From contig NZ_CYZX01000020.1 in the NCBI RefSeq assembly GCF_001405015.1, forward strand, positions 3,187-67,186: a stretch of DNA of 64,000 bases. The letters run 5' to 3'. Each line of letters starts with the position of its first letter. Positions within the stretch are counted from its first letter, which is position 1. Under the pieces are notes generated by a model, which was given only the letters and a program-made list of their open reading frames with translations, made no database searches and had not been told where the DNA came from. Below are positions 15,474-23,863 of the stretch, piece after piece. The DNA comes from Clostridium disporicum. Lineage in GTDB: Bacteria; Bacillota; Clostridia; Clostridiales; Clostridiaceae. Both the position numbers and the translations under genes were made by a program.

Positions 15474-17801
15474 ATGGAAAGAAGTCAAATAACTTTAGCT
15501 GTTATTCCGTTAAGAGGCATTACGATTTTTCCCAATATGATTATACATTTTGATGTTGGTAGGGAAAAATCCATAGCAGCTTTAGAAGAAGCAATGAAAG
15601 AAAATGGGGAGATTTTTTTAGTATCACAAGTAGATCCTGAGATAGAAAATCCGACTAAGGATGATGTTTACTTCATTGGAACTATATCAAAAGTTAAGCA
15701 AATATTAAAAATGCCTAAAGGTATTACAAGAGTATTAGTTGAAGGTATTGAAAGAGCTGAAATTGTTGATATATTAGATGAAGAAAAATTTATGAAAGCT
15801 AATATTGTTAAAATAGAAAATGAATATGTTAAAGGAGACGATGCTAAGGAATCAGCATATAGAAACCTTTTAACAAAGTCATTTAATCAATATATAGAAG
15901 CGGCTGATGTTGAAGGGAATAAAGCACCATTAGCAATAACTAAAGAAGAAAGCTTAAGTAAAGTAACTGATTTAGTGGCATCTTTTATTGAACTTGAAGA
16001 TGATAAAAAGCAAGAAATTCTTGAAACACTTGATGTTTACGAAAGAATTGAAAAGTTAATTCTTTATATTACAGAAGAAATAGAAATTATTAATATTGAA
16101 AAAGAAATAGGGAATAAGGTTAAGGATAAAGTTGACAAGGCTAATAAGGAGTACTTCTTACGAGAACAGGTTAAAGTAATTCAAGAAGAACTTGGTGAAG
16201 ATGAAGAGAAAAATGAAATAGAAAACTATAAAGAAAAAATAGCCAAGTTAAAAATGCCTAAGGATGTAAAAGAAAAGGTTGAATATGAACTTTCTAGATT
16301 AAAAACATCTAATTCTGGAGATGGTAATAATATAAGAACTTATCTAGATTGGATTATAGCCCTTCCTTGGAATAAGAGTACAAGGGATACTTTTAATATA
16401 GAAAAGGCAGAAGAAGTGTTAAATGCAGAACATTATGGTTTAGATGAAGTAAAAGAGAGAATATTAGAATATCTTGCTATAAAACAATATACAAAAAGTA
16501 TAAAAGGACCTATTTTATGTTTAGTTGGTCCACCAGGAGTTGGGAAAAGCTCTATAGCAAAATCAGTAGCAAATGCAGTAAATCGTAAATTTGCAAGAAT
16601 TTCTCTTGGAGGAGTCAAAGACGAAGCAGAAGTTAGAGGGCATAGAAGAACTTATATTGGAGCAATTCCAGGTAGAATTGTATATGCTTTAAAAGAAGCT
16701 GGATCTAATAATCCATTAATTTTACTAGATGAGATAGATAAGTTAAGTTCAGATCATAAAGGAAGCCCTGCAGATGCTTTGTTAGAAGTATTAGATCCTA
16801 ATCAAAATATGAACTTTAGAGATAGCTTTATGGAAGTAGATATTGATTTATCTAATGTATTGTTTATTACTACAGCGAACTCTTTAGACACTATACCTAG
16901 ACCATTATTAGATAGAATGGAAATTATAGAGATATCAGGCTATACTTATGAAGAAAAGTTTAATATAGCTAAAAATCATCTTATACCTAAGACTTTAAAA
17001 GAGCATAACTTAGACAAAGATACCATCAAAATTTCTGATAATGTAATAAAAGAAATAGTAAATAGTTATACTATGGAGTCTGGAGTTAGAACACTTGAAA
17101 GACAAATAAATAAAATTGTTCGTAAAGCTATAACTGATCTTATAAAGAACAATAATAAGAGTATTACTATATCAGCTAATAAAGTTGAAAAGTATCTAGG
17201 TCCTAAAATATTTGAATATGAAAAAATAGATAGAGAAGATAAGGTTGGAGTTGTAACAGGTTTAGCATGGACAGCTTATGGTGGAGATACTTTACCGGTG
17301 GAAGTTAGTGTTATGAAAGGATCTGGTAAATTAGATCTTACAGGACAATTAGGTGATGTTATGAAAGAATCTGCAAAAGCATCATATAGTTATGTAAGAG
17401 CTAATGCAAAGAAATATGGAATACCAGAAGACTTTTATAAGGAAAATGATATTCATATACACGTTCCAGAAGGTGCAGTACCAAAAGATGGTCCTTCAGC
17501 TGGCGTTACTATGACTACAGCACTTGTTTCAGCTTTATCAAATAAAAAGGTTAAGAGCAATGTTGCTATGACTGGGGAGATAACATTAACTGGAAGAGTA
17601 CTAGCTATTGGGGGAGTTAAGGAAAAATGCTTAGCTGCTCATAGAATAGGAATAGATACTATAATATTACCAAAAGAAAATGAAAAACATGTAGATAAAA
17701 TACCTAAATCAGTTAAATCTAAATTAAACTTAGTTTTTGCTGATAGAATTGATAAGGTATTAGAGAATGCATTAATTGGAGTTGAAAATAATGATAATTA
17801 A
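15474..17801 (+). CDS. lon: Lon protease (LonA)
   Basis: The cytoplasmic ATP-dependent protease that removes damaged and short-lived regulatory proteins. It is 775 residues, the normal length. The N-terminal LAN domain (LAVIPLRGITIFPNMIIHFD) and a long coiled coil come first. Walker A GPPGVGKS is at 352-359, with LLDEIDKL after it. The protease domain has Ser675 (KDGPSAGV) and Lys718 (GGVKEKCL) in the standard 43-residue spacing. A purine-rich GGAGGGGG lies close to the ATG at 15474. The last 11 bases overlap engB, so the two genes are translated from one message, a pairing found across Firmicutes. Confidence 0.98.
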   Translation: MERSQITLAVIPLRGITIFPNMIIHFDVGREKSIAALEEAMKENGEIFLVSQVDPEIENPTKDDVYFIGTISKVKQILKMPKGITRVLVEGIERAEIVDILDEEKFMKANIVKIENEYVKGDDAKESAYRNLLTKSFNQYIEAADVEGNKAPLAITKEESLSKVTDLVASFIELEDDKKQEILETLDVYERIEKLILYITEEIEIINIEKEIGNKVKDKVDKANKEYFLREQVKVIQEELGEDEEKNEIENYKEKIAKLKMPKDVKEKVEYELSRLKTSNSGDGNNIRTYLDWIIALPWNKSTRDTFNIEKAEEVLNAEHYGLDEVKERILEYLAIKQYTKSIKGPILCLVGPPGVGKSSIAKSVANAVNRKFARISLGGVKDEAEVRGHRRTYIGAIPGRIVYALKEAGSNNPLILLDEIDKLSSDHKGSPADALLEVLDPNQNMNFRDSFMEVDIDLSNVLFITTANSLDTIPRPLLDRMEIIEISGYTYEEKFNIAKNHLIPKTLKEHNLDKDTIKISDNVIKEIVNSYTMESGVRTLERQINKIVRKAITDLIKNNNKSITISANKVEKYLGPKIFEYEKIDREDKVGVVTGLAWTAYGGDTLPVEVSVMKGSGKLDLTGQLGDVMKESAKASYSYVRANAKKYGIPEDFYKENDIHIHVPEGAVPKDGPSAGVTMTTALVSALSNKKVKSNVAMTGEITLTGRVLAIGGVKEKCLAAHRIGIDTIILPKENEKHVDKIPKSVKSKLNLVFADRIDKVLENALIGVENNDN

Positions 17802-18381
17802 AACATCAGAATTTATTACATCAGCAGTGAAAAGAAATCAATACCCTGTAGATGTAAGACCAGAAGTTGCCTTTGTTGGAAGATCAAACGTAGGTAAAAG
17901 TTCTATAATAAATGCCTTAACTAATAGAAGAAAGCTAGCTAAGGTTTCTCAAACGCCTGGTAAAACTAGACTTATAAATTTCTTTTTAATAAATGATGAA
18001 ATGTATTTAGTTGATTTACCTGGATATGGATATGCGAAAGTATCTAAAAAGGAAAAAGAGAGTTGGGGAAAAACAATTGAAACTTATCTAATGGAAAGAG
18101 AACAATTGAAAAAAGTAGTTTTATTAGTTGACTCTAGGCATAAACCTACTGCAGACGATATTCTTATGCATGAATGGATAAAACATTTTGGATATAAGGT
18201 TATAGTAATTGCAACAAAAAGTGATAAACTATCTAATAATGAAATTGGGAAAAGTAAGAAATTAATTAAAGAAACGCTGAAGCTAGGACCTGAAGACGAG
18301 TTCTATTTATTCTCATCAGTAAAGAAAAATGGGAAAGAAGAGTTAATAGATAATATCTTTGGAGATTTAGTAGAAGAATAA
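17791..18381 (+). CDS. engB: GTPase EngB/YsxC
   Basis: A 196-residue essential GTPase needed for maturation of the 50S ribosomal subunit. G1 (GRSNVGKS) is at residues 30-37, G2 Thr lies in GKTRLINFF, G3 is DLPGYGY and G4 is TKSD. I start it at the ATG at 17791, which has GGAG 9 bases upstream and gives the family-typical N terminus; it overlaps the end of lon by 11 bases. The conserved lon-engB order implies translational coupling. A terminator follows directly, closing the protein-quality block that began with tig. Confidence 0.96.
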   Translation: MIIKTSEFITSAVKRNQYPVDVRPEVAFVGRSNVGKSSIINALTNRRKLAKVSQTPGKTRLINFFLINDEMYLVDLPGYGYAKVSKKEKESWGKTIETYLMEREQLKKVVLLVDSRHKPTADDILMHEWIKHFGYKVIVIATKSDKLSNNEIGKSKKLIKETLKLGPEDEFYLFSSVKKNGKEELIDNIFGDLVEE

Positions 18382-18383
18382 AT

Positions 18384-18414
18384 AAAAAAACTGCCAAAAA
18401 GGCAGTTTTTTTTG
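18384..18414 (+). terminator. Terminator of lon-engB
   Basis: A 12-bp stem of A7 CTGCC with GGCAG T7 and a 5-nt loop, starting 2 bases after the stop. Confidence 0.85.
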
Positions 18415-18517
18415 TTATAAAATTTTTTATCAAAAATAAAACTAGTGTCAAATTATAAAAATTAGAATAGTATATAGTATAAAAATAAAAAAACAAAATC
18501 CTTAGGAGGAAGTAAGT

Positions 18518-18889
18518 ATGCAAATGAATGACATTATTGATGGATTAAATTCTTGTGATTGTCCAACAGGCTTACAAGGTACAAATTTCAATAGCGTATC
18601 AGGTTGTGGTTTTGGAAGCTGGATATGGATATTGTTAATTTTATTCTACACTAATCAAGGAGCTAATTATGGTGGCGGAGGATGCTGCTGTAAGCCACGT
18701 AAAAATGATTGCTGTTGCTGTGGAAATAGTGGATACAATAACGCTGGATATGGTAGCGGATGTGGAGGATATTTATTCTTATTAGTTATCTTATTCTTAT
18801 GTGGCGGTTGTGGTAATAACTTTGGAGGATGTAATACTTTTGGAAGTGGATTCGATCAAGGCTTTGATGCTTTGGGCGGATGCTGCTAG
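18518..18889 (+). CDS. Cys/Gly-rich coat-like protein 1
   Basis: A 123-residue protein with about 20 cysteines and many glycines. Clusters such as CCCKPRK and CCCCGNSG alternate with two short hydrophobic stretches (WIWILLILFY and YLFLLVILFL). Clostridial proteins of this type are often annotated as chorion-class high-cysteine proteins; the name reflects composition, not function. A structural role in the spore coat or exosporium, with disulfide cross-linking, is a reasonable inference because the neighbouring two genes have similar features, but no direct proof is visible. AGGAGGAAG lies before the ATG. The gap to the next gene is 24 bases, so they are co-transcribed. Confidence 0.75.
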   Translation: MQMNDIIDGLNSCDCPTGLQGTNFNSVSGCGFGSWIWILLILFYTNQGANYGGGGCCCKPRKNDCCCCGNSGYNNAGYGSGCGGYLFLLVILFLCGGCGNNFGGCNTFGSGFDQGFDALGGCC

Positions 18890-18913
18890 GTTATAGGAAG
18901 GAGGAGAGTATAA

Positions 18914-19204
18914 ATGTCAAAGAAAAAAAATAGATGTTGTTGTGAAGAAGTATGCTGTTGCCCAAGTAATAATGCTGGTTATGGCGGAAATGGATGCTGT
19001 GGAAGTCAATTTGCAGGATTAAACAGCTGTGTTTCTCCAATTATATTCCTATTGATAGCATGTGGATCAGGTCTTTTAAGAAACAATAGATCTTTCTTGA
19101 TAATACTATTATTCTTACTATGCGGAGGCTGTTTCGGTAATTTATTTGGAACAAATAATGCCGGTGGAAACGGATGTTGCTGCGAAAGCGATTGTTGCTG
19201 CTAG
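18914..19204 (+). CDS. Cys/Gly-rich coat-like protein 2
   Basis: A 96-residue paralogue in composition of the upstream protein. It has cysteine clusters at both ends (RCCCEEVCCCPS near the start, NGCCCESDCCC at the C terminus) and two hydrophobic stretches in the middle (PIIFLLIACGSG, FLIILLFLLCGGCFG). The alternation of a Cys-rich tip, a hydrophobic segment and Gly-rich linkers suggests insertion or packing in a layer followed by cross-linking, which is inference. GGAGGAG is upstream of the ATG. It forms an operon with the preceding gene; a GC-rich hairpin without a T tract follows at 19214-19236. Confidence 0.75.
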   Translation: MSKKKNRCCCEEVCCCPSNNAGYGGNGCCGSQFAGLNSCVSPIIFLLIACGSGLLRNNRSFLIILLFLLCGGCFGNLFGTNNAGGNGCCCESDCCC

Positions 19205-19213
19205 TATAGAGGA

Positions 19214-19236
19214 TGGAGGGCCTTATGGGCCCTCCA
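19214..19236 (+). other. GC-rich hairpin without T tract after the Cys-rich genes
   Basis: A 9-bp stem TGGAGGGCC/GGCCCTCCA with a 5-nt loop. It is followed by A7 rather than T on the plus strand, and the minus strand also lacks a T tract after the stem. It is therefore not a standard terminator; it may protect or stall the mRNA end or separate the third gene. Confidence 0.6.
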
Positions 19237-19313
19237 AAAAAATATCTAAAATTATAACATAAATAATTAAAATACATATAATGAAAGTAAAGAAATCTCT
19301 AGGAGGAGGGCTT

Positions 19314-19796
19314 ATGTCTAAAAAAAGACATAGAAAGAGGCAAGAAGTAAGTAGCACAAATAATAGTAATAACAATAATAATAGGCAACAGCAGATGAAT
19401 TATAATAATCCTTTTGGAATTAATCCAAATCAATTACTAAGTATGTTTGGTAATATAGATATGAATCAAATAAATAGCATGTTACAATCTATGGGAGCAG
19501 ATGGGTTTGATTTCAATAATTTTAATTTAGGATCTTTACAAAATTTAATGAATGGTATGGGAAGAAGCCCAGCACAACAACAAGGTCAACAAAATAGTAA
19601 ACAAAGTCAGACAAATGCGCAAAGCAATAATAGAGTTGATAACCAGAATCAAAGCTTTGATGATTTAAAAGATTTAGAGTATGAAGATGATAACATACAA
19701 TTACTAAATTCCTTTAGAAATATAGTAGGGGAAGAGAAAAAAGAGTTTATAGATAAAATTATAAAACTATATAATGATGGTGCATTTGAAGATTAA
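19314..19796 (+). CDS. Asn/Gln-rich protein of the coat-like cluster
   Basis: A 160-residue low-complexity protein that I do not recognise. It opens with a basic segment (SKKRHRKRQE), continues with Asn and Gln runs and repeated Asn-Phe-Gly/Met motifs, and ends with an acidic helical tail (EEKKEFIDKIIKLYNDGAFED). No cysteines and no membrane segment are seen. I start it at the ATG at 19314, with AGGAGGAGGG directly upstream; the in-frame start at 19281 lacks one. It is 109 bases downstream of the Cys-rich pair and may share their transcript. Its composition and position suggest a spore-surface or matrix protein, but this is only inference. Confidence 0.7.
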   Translation: MSKKRHRKRQEVSSTNNSNNNNNRQQQMNYNNPFGINPNQLLSMFGNIDMNQINSMLQSMGADGFDFNNFNLGSLQNLMNGMGRSPAQQQGQQNSKQSQTNAQSNNRVDNQNQSFDDLKDLEYEDDNIQLLNSFRNIVGEEKKEFIDKIIKLYNDGAFED

Positions 19797-19847
19797 TTTA
19801 TTTAAAATGTATAAAAGCAGGGAATAGGGTTAATAATATAATTGTAC

Positions 19848-19945
19848 CGGAGAAGTATTCTCCTATAGCAAATGAAGATTACATCTTCATTAAAGCTAAA
19901 CCCCCCCATCCCCCTTTTAGGCCGCGTTGAGCGGCCTTTTAATTT
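19848..19945 (+). ncRNA. Candidate C-rich small RNA or structured 3' UTR
   Basis: A run of four elements in under 100 bases: hairpin GGAGA/TCTCC (19849-19863), hairpin AATGAAGA/TCTTCATT (19871-19891), an unpaired C7-A-T-C5 stretch (19901-19914), and a terminator (19919-19945). A TATAAT at 19837-19842 would place a start just before the first hairpin, but no good -35 is seen, so it could also be the 3' UTR of the preceding gene. The C-rich segment is complementary to G-rich ribosome binding sites. Confidence 0.45.
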
Positions 19946-19946
19946 T
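19919..19946 (+). terminator. GC-rich terminator after the coat-like cluster
   Basis: GGCCGC pairs with GCGGCC around a GTTGA loop, with TTTTAATTTT after it. It is shared by the upstream genes and the candidate small RNA, and its tail overlaps the 3' end of the convergent gene at 19939. Confidence 0.85.
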
Positions 19947-20871
19947 CTTTCTTTATACTAGATATCTTATATTCTCCGTATTGATTAATATCTGTTTTTA
20001 CATTAAAAATAATTTCTTCTTTAGGTTTCGTAGAATCAGAAGAATTGACTTTTTCGAAAGATAGTCGCCAAATAATAGAGGAAGGGAGAGCGTTTTTATC
20101 CCAATTTATATCATAGAAATACCCATTTTGGAATGAATACCTATAATTTTCTTTGCTTAGATTCCAAAGAATTCCTAGTTCATCAGAGTTTATATATTCG
20201 GTGAAAATTCCAGGAGCATCTTCAATTTCATAATCTAGTTGAATCAAATCAATGAATTTTTGTATAACTCCTAATCCAGGAATTTGAAGTTTTGAAAATG
20301 TTATATCTTTAATTGTTTTACCATTAAAAATAAAAGATTCTGTTGACTCATCTCCTTTTTCTGAAAGTGCATATAAAATTTTAGGTGTTCTAGAATTTTC
20401 AGAGTCTACAATTCCAAAAATATTTTTTGAACAAGAGAAAACTTCTTTAAACTCATCATCGCACCATTGATAAATATAAGTTATAGGTTTTTGATTTTTA
20501 AAGCCAGTTAAAATTATTTCTGGAATACCATCTCTAGATAGGTCTAAGGATGTAATTTTTATAGATACAGAATCATATAAATCGATTAAAGCATCTCCAT
20601 ATAAGTCATTTTTTAGCACATATTCATTTTTAGAGGTTTTTACTTTTATAATATAATGTGAATTTTTTTTATCAACTACTATACTATCTAAAATTCCATC
20701 ACCGTTATAGTCCTTATCATTTGAATTATGTATAGTTGATGAGATAAAAGATTCGAGAGAATCATTTTTAAAGAAAATTGAAAAAAATATAATTAAGAAG
20801 AGTGCTAAAAGAATAATTATAAAAAGCCATCTAAAGATTTTCTTTTTTTCTAATACAATAAACTTTACCAT
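19939..20871 (-). CDS. Membrane-anchored VCBS/FG-GAP-like protein
   Basis: A 310-residue protein with one transmembrane helix at about residues 13-33 and a long extracellular part. Two short FG-GAP/VCBS-like elements are visible: DYNGDGILDSIVVD, a DxNxDG calcium-type loop, and LDLSRDGIPEIILTGF. These occur in integrin-like propellers and in many clostridial surface proteins. The rest shows beta-strand patterns but no motif that I recognise. GAGGTG lies upstream of the ATG at 20871. It is about 80 bases downstream of perR on the same strand, with a perR terminator in between, so it is probably a separate unit. Function is unknown. Confidence 0.7.
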   Translation of the reverse strand: MVKFIVLEKKKIFRWLFIIILLALFLIIFFSIFFKNDSLESFISSTIHNSNDKDYNGDGILDSIVVDKKNSHYIIKVKTSKNEYVLKNDLYGDALIDLYDSVSIKITSLDLSRDGIPEIILTGFKNQKPITYIYQWCDDEFKEVFSCSKNIFGIVDSENSRTPKILYALSEKGDESTESFIFNGKTIKDITFSKLQIPGLGVIQKFIDLIQLDYEIEDAPGIFTEYINSDELGILWNLSKENYRYSFQNGYFYDINWDKNALPSSIIWRLSFEKVNSSDSTKPKEEIIFNVKTDINQYGEYKISSIKKEN

Positions 20872-20921
20872 AATATCACCTCAATAAATTATATGAGAGG
20901 ATATAAATATAAATTCATAAT

Positions 20922-20954
20922 AAAAAAACAGTAAGTATTAAATAATACTTACTG
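20922..20954 (-). terminator. Terminator of perR
   Basis: On the minus strand an 11-bp stem (20944-20954 with 20929-20939) and a 4-nt loop are followed by T7. The stem includes the stop codon of the perR-like gene. Confidence 0.85.
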
Positions 20955-21356
20955 ACAACTTTCACAAACACCGTAAAAGAAAAGTTTATTCCATTTTATT
21001 TCGTACTTAGAATTTTCGGCTGCTATCTGATTTAAATTTGGGAATGAATCAATTTCTAAATCATCAACTCTACTACATTTTAAGCATTGAATATGGGCAT
21101 GATCATTTACTGTAGCATCGTATCTAAAATTACCTTCACCTACATTAATTTCTTGTACTAAACCAACTTCAACTAAAGTTTTAAGTGCCTTATAAACTGT
21201 AGCTAAGCTCATTGTAGGATATATAGGTTGAAGAGCTTTGTAAATCGCTTCTGCAGAAGGATGATCCTTAGTTCCCATTAAGTATTGATATACAGCAAGT
21301 CTTTGAGGTGTAAGTTTAAGCTTCTTTTCTTTAAATATAGAAGTAATATTATCCAT
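20949..21356 (-). CDS. perR: Fur-family regulator, PerR type
   Basis: A 135-residue metal-dependent repressor. The winged helix (TPQRLAVYQYLM, HPSAEAIYKAL, MSLATVYKALKTL) is typical of Fur proteins. The structural zinc site is formed by Cys91, Cys94, Cys131 and Cys134, and the HAH motif at 86-88 belongs to the regulatory metal site. The close match of HPSAEAIY, MSLATVYKAL and the N-terminal region to PerR of Clostridia supports a peroxide sensor rather than Fur or Zur; PerR loses DNA binding when its Fe-coordinating His is oxidised. The flavodiiron protein at 59609 is a plausible regulon member by analogy. No PerR box could be separated from the AT-rich background. Confidence 0.85.
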   Translation of the reverse strand: MDNITSIFKEKKLKLTPQRLAVYQYLMGTKDHPSAEAIYKALQPIYPTMSLATVYKALKTLVEVGLVQEINVGEGNFRYDATVNDHAHIQCLKCSRVDDLEIDSFPNLNQIAAENSKYEIKWNKLFFYGVCESCQ

Positions 21357-21557
21357 GTATATACTTCCACCTTTCTATTTTATTTAATTATATTATATGT
21401 TGGGAAATAGATATTTGTCAATAATTAATATTAATAGAGAGTAGTTTATAGAGTAGAAAATAATTAAATAATATTTTAAAAATTATTAATTATACGAATA
21501 TGTTTAAGTAAAAATAATATTTATTATTATATAGATATATTTATAGGAGGAAGTATT

Positions 21558-21890
21558 ATGTCAAAGTATAAGGTCGGAGATGAATTAATAATAGTAAATG
21601 ATCCAAATGAAGAAAGACAAAAACTTAAAAATATGACTAAGCTTGTTGTAGATGGTGAATATGCAGAAATATCTTGGGGATTAAGAATAGTAAGTGTAGA
21701 TTATGATAAACCGTATGTTACATTAACTTATAGGAATATAGATGGAAAATTAAATAAAGTTTTTGCTGAATGCTTAGATGCAGATAATTTTGATGCTGAA
21801 ATGGTATTAGAAAAGGCATTATTAAAGGCTTTTCAAAATGAAATTATAAATATATCAGTATCAAAAAATACATTTAGAGTTAATAAGTAA
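21558..21890 (+). CDS. Unrecognised 110-residue protein
   Basis: A soluble protein of 110 residues that I do not recognise. It begins with a short beta-like segment (YKVGDELIIVNDPNEE) that looks like a small barrel of SH3/KOW type, then strands around EISWGLRIVSVDYDKPYVTLTY and an acidic helix (FDAEMVLEKALLKAF). There is no cysteine cluster, signal or membrane segment. AGGAGG precedes the ATG. It is divergent from perR, with about 200 bases in between, so the two promoters share this region. It has no clear terminator of its own. Confidence 0.7.
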   Translation: MSKYKVGDELIIVNDPNEERQKLKNMTKLVVDGEYAEISWGLRIVSVDYDKPYVTLTYRNIDGKLNKVFAECLDADNFDAEMVLEKALLKAFQNEIINISVSKNTFRVNK

Positions 21891-22011
21891 TTATTAATAA
21901 ATTGTAAAATGTTAAAAATTTTATATTTTTGCTAAAAAATGCTTTATTTTTGTTAAAAAATAGATTATAATGGCCTTGTGATTTCGATTACAATTATTGG
22001 GGGTGGGGTTT

Positions 22012-22224
22012 GTGAGTAAATGTCCATTTTGGTCTTCAAAAAAAGAGAAAGTAAACTGTTATAACGAGTGCCCAATGTACCCTGTATCTAAAGATGACGA
22101 GGTATGTCCGTTTATAGAGCACTTAAATCACAATAAAGTAAGTATAAATGATTTTGATGATTTTGAGTATTCTCAAAATAATATTTATGATTTGTCTTAT
22201 ATGGGTATTAAAAATTATGATTAA
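22012..22224 (+). CDS. Small Cys-containing protein (GTG start)
   Basis: A 70-residue protein with three Cys-Pro motifs: CPFW at residue 4, CYNECPM, and CPFIEHL. The spacing would suit a zinc or Fe-S site. I do not recognise a named family but similar small Cys-Pro proteins occur in Clostridia. The GTG start at 22012 follows a very G-rich signal (GGGGGTGGGG), whose frame upstream holds only that signal. The C-terminal half is acidic and Asp/Asn-rich. A strong terminator follows. The G-rich ribosome binding site may pair with the C-rich stretch at 19901-19914. Confidence 0.7.
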   Translation: MSKCPFWSSKKEKVNCYNECPMYPVSKDDEVCPFIEHLNHNKVSINDFDDFEYSQNNIYDLSYMGIKNYD

Positions 22225-22233
22225 TGGATAATT

Positions 22234-22266
22234 AAGGAGTTGCTGATAATAGCAACTCCTTTTTCT
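22234..22266. terminator. Terminator between convergent genes
   Basis: An 11-bp stem AAGGAGTTGCT/AGCAACTCCTT with a 6-nt loop and TTTTC on the plus strand. It may also act for the convergent pncB, whose stop is at 22266, with a poorer T tail on that side. Confidence 0.85.
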
Positions 22267-23732
22267 TATTTTGACTGATTTAATAATAGTTTTTGTTTTA
22301 AAGACCATAGCTTAGTTGAAAGATCTACATAATATGTATGAGGATTTTCAAATCTTAATATTTCAGGCCATAATTTATTAGTTTCTACTTTCGCAAATTC
22401 CTTTATTTCTAGAACAGAAGGAGAAGTATATACTAGTGTACCTTTATCAAAGATTTTAACTAATAAATCTTTAACATAGAAATTAGTAACTTTTTTTCTT
22501 TTCCAAGTATGGATAGGATCAAAGATTTCATACTCTTTACTGTCATCTATAACTTCATCACTTAATGCTAATACGTCAGCTATAGCTATATTAGTATCCC
22601 TATCAAATAATCTGTAAATCTTTTTAAAACCTGGATTTGTTATTTTTTCATTGTTTTCTGAAATTTTAATTTTAGGAATTATAACATCTTCTTTTTCAAC
22701 AGCAACTAATTTATAAACACCACCAAAAACAGGCTCAGATTTTGCTGTTATAAGTCTTTCACCAACACCAAAAGAATCTATACAAGCGCCTTGATTTATA
22801 ACATCTCTGATAATATGTTCATCAAGGGAGTTAGAAATAATTATTTTACAGTCAGAATATCCAGCCTCATCAAGAATTTTTCTACACTTTTTAGTTAAGT
22901 AAGTAATATCACCTGAATCTATTCTTATTCCCGTTGGTCTCTTACCAAGTGGTTTTAATACTTCATCAAATACTTTTATTGCATTTGGTAAACCAGATTT
23001 TAATACATTATAAGTATCGATAAGAAGAGAGCAATTATCTGGATAAGTTTCAGCCCAAGCTTTAAATGCTTCAAATTCTGTATCAAAAAGTTGTACCCAA
23101 CTATGTGCCATAGTACCAACTGCAGGAACATTGAAGTATTTATCTGCAATTGTACAAGCAGTTGAATCACATCCACCTATTATTGAAGCTCTAGCACCAT
23201 AGATAGCACCATCATAACCTTGAGCTCTTCTTGAACCAAACTCCATAACAGTTTTACCTTCAGCTGCTCTACATATTCTATTAGCTTTTGTAGCAATTAA
23301 AGTTTGGTGATTTATTGTTAAGAGAATCATTGTTTCCACAAATTGCGCTTGAACCACAGGACCTCTTACTATTACTAGAGGTTCATTTGGGAATACTGGA
23401 TTACCTTCAGGAATTGCCCATACATCACAGCAGAACTTGAAATCCTCTAAATACTCTAAAAATTCTTCTGAAAAAATATTTTTACTTCTTAAATAATCTA
23501 TATCAGATGATGTGAATTTTAGATTGCTTAAGTATTGAATTAATTGTTCAACACCAGCCATTATGCAGTATCCACCACCATCAGGAACTCTTCTAAAATA
23601 CATATCGAAGTAGGCTATTCTGTTTTCAACACCTTTATTAAAGTAGCCATTTGCCATTGTTAGTTCATAGAAGTCAACTAGCATTGTTAGATTTCTTTCG
23701 TTCTGAACATCAAATTTAATTAAAGTTTCCAT
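22266..23732 (-). CDS. pncB: Nicotinate phosphoribosyltransferase
   Basis: This cytoplasmic enzyme makes nicotinate mononucleotide from nicotinate and phosphoribosyl pyrophosphate, the first step of the NAD salvage path. The protein is 488 residues. Visible landmarks are the N-terminal substrate segment (MLVDFYELTMANGYF), the catalytic His area and the GSRRAQG motif, ending in VDTYNVLKSG and GIRIDSGDITYL, which bind the phosphoribosyl moiety. I start it at 23732 because AAGGAG lies upstream of METLIKF; the frame continues 13 codons upstream without a signal. It is a single gene divergent from the helicase at 23864. Confidence 0.95.
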   Translation of the reverse strand: METLIKFDVQNERNLTMLVDFYELTMANGYFNKGVENRIAYFDMYFRRVPDGGGYCIMAGVEQLIQYLSNLKFTSSDIDYLRSKNIFSEEFLEYLEDFKFCCDVWAIPEGNPVFPNEPLVIVRGPVVQAQFVETMILLTINHQTLIATKANRICRAAEGKTVMEFGSRRAQGYDGAIYGARASIIGGCDSTACTIADKYFNVPAVGTMAHSWVQLFDTEFEAFKAWAETYPDNCSLLIDTYNVLKSGLPNAIKVFDEVLKPLGKRPTGIRIDSGDITYLTKKCRKILDEAGYSDCKIIISNSLDEHIIRDVINQGACIDSFGVGERLITAKSEPVFGGVYKLVAVEKEDVIIPKIKISENNEKITNPGFKKIYRLFDRDTNIAIADVLALSDEVIDDSKEYEIFDPIHTWKRKKVTNFYVKDLLVKIFDKGTLVYTSPSVLEIKEFAKVETNKLWPEILRFENPHTYYVDLSTKLWSLKQKLLLNQSK

Positions 23733-23863
23733 AATTAGTCTCCTTTTTGAATTCTTAAAAATATTGTACATCTATATAGAAATTATTACAATATAGTAGT
23801 TAATAGAAAAAAGATTAAAGGTAATACTTTAGATAAATATAATGTTAAGAAGGAGAATATATT

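Noticed and set aside
21357..21557. Possible PerR box near the perR promoter
   Set aside because: The interval is almost all A/T, and partial matches to TTATAATNATTATAA cannot be told from background.
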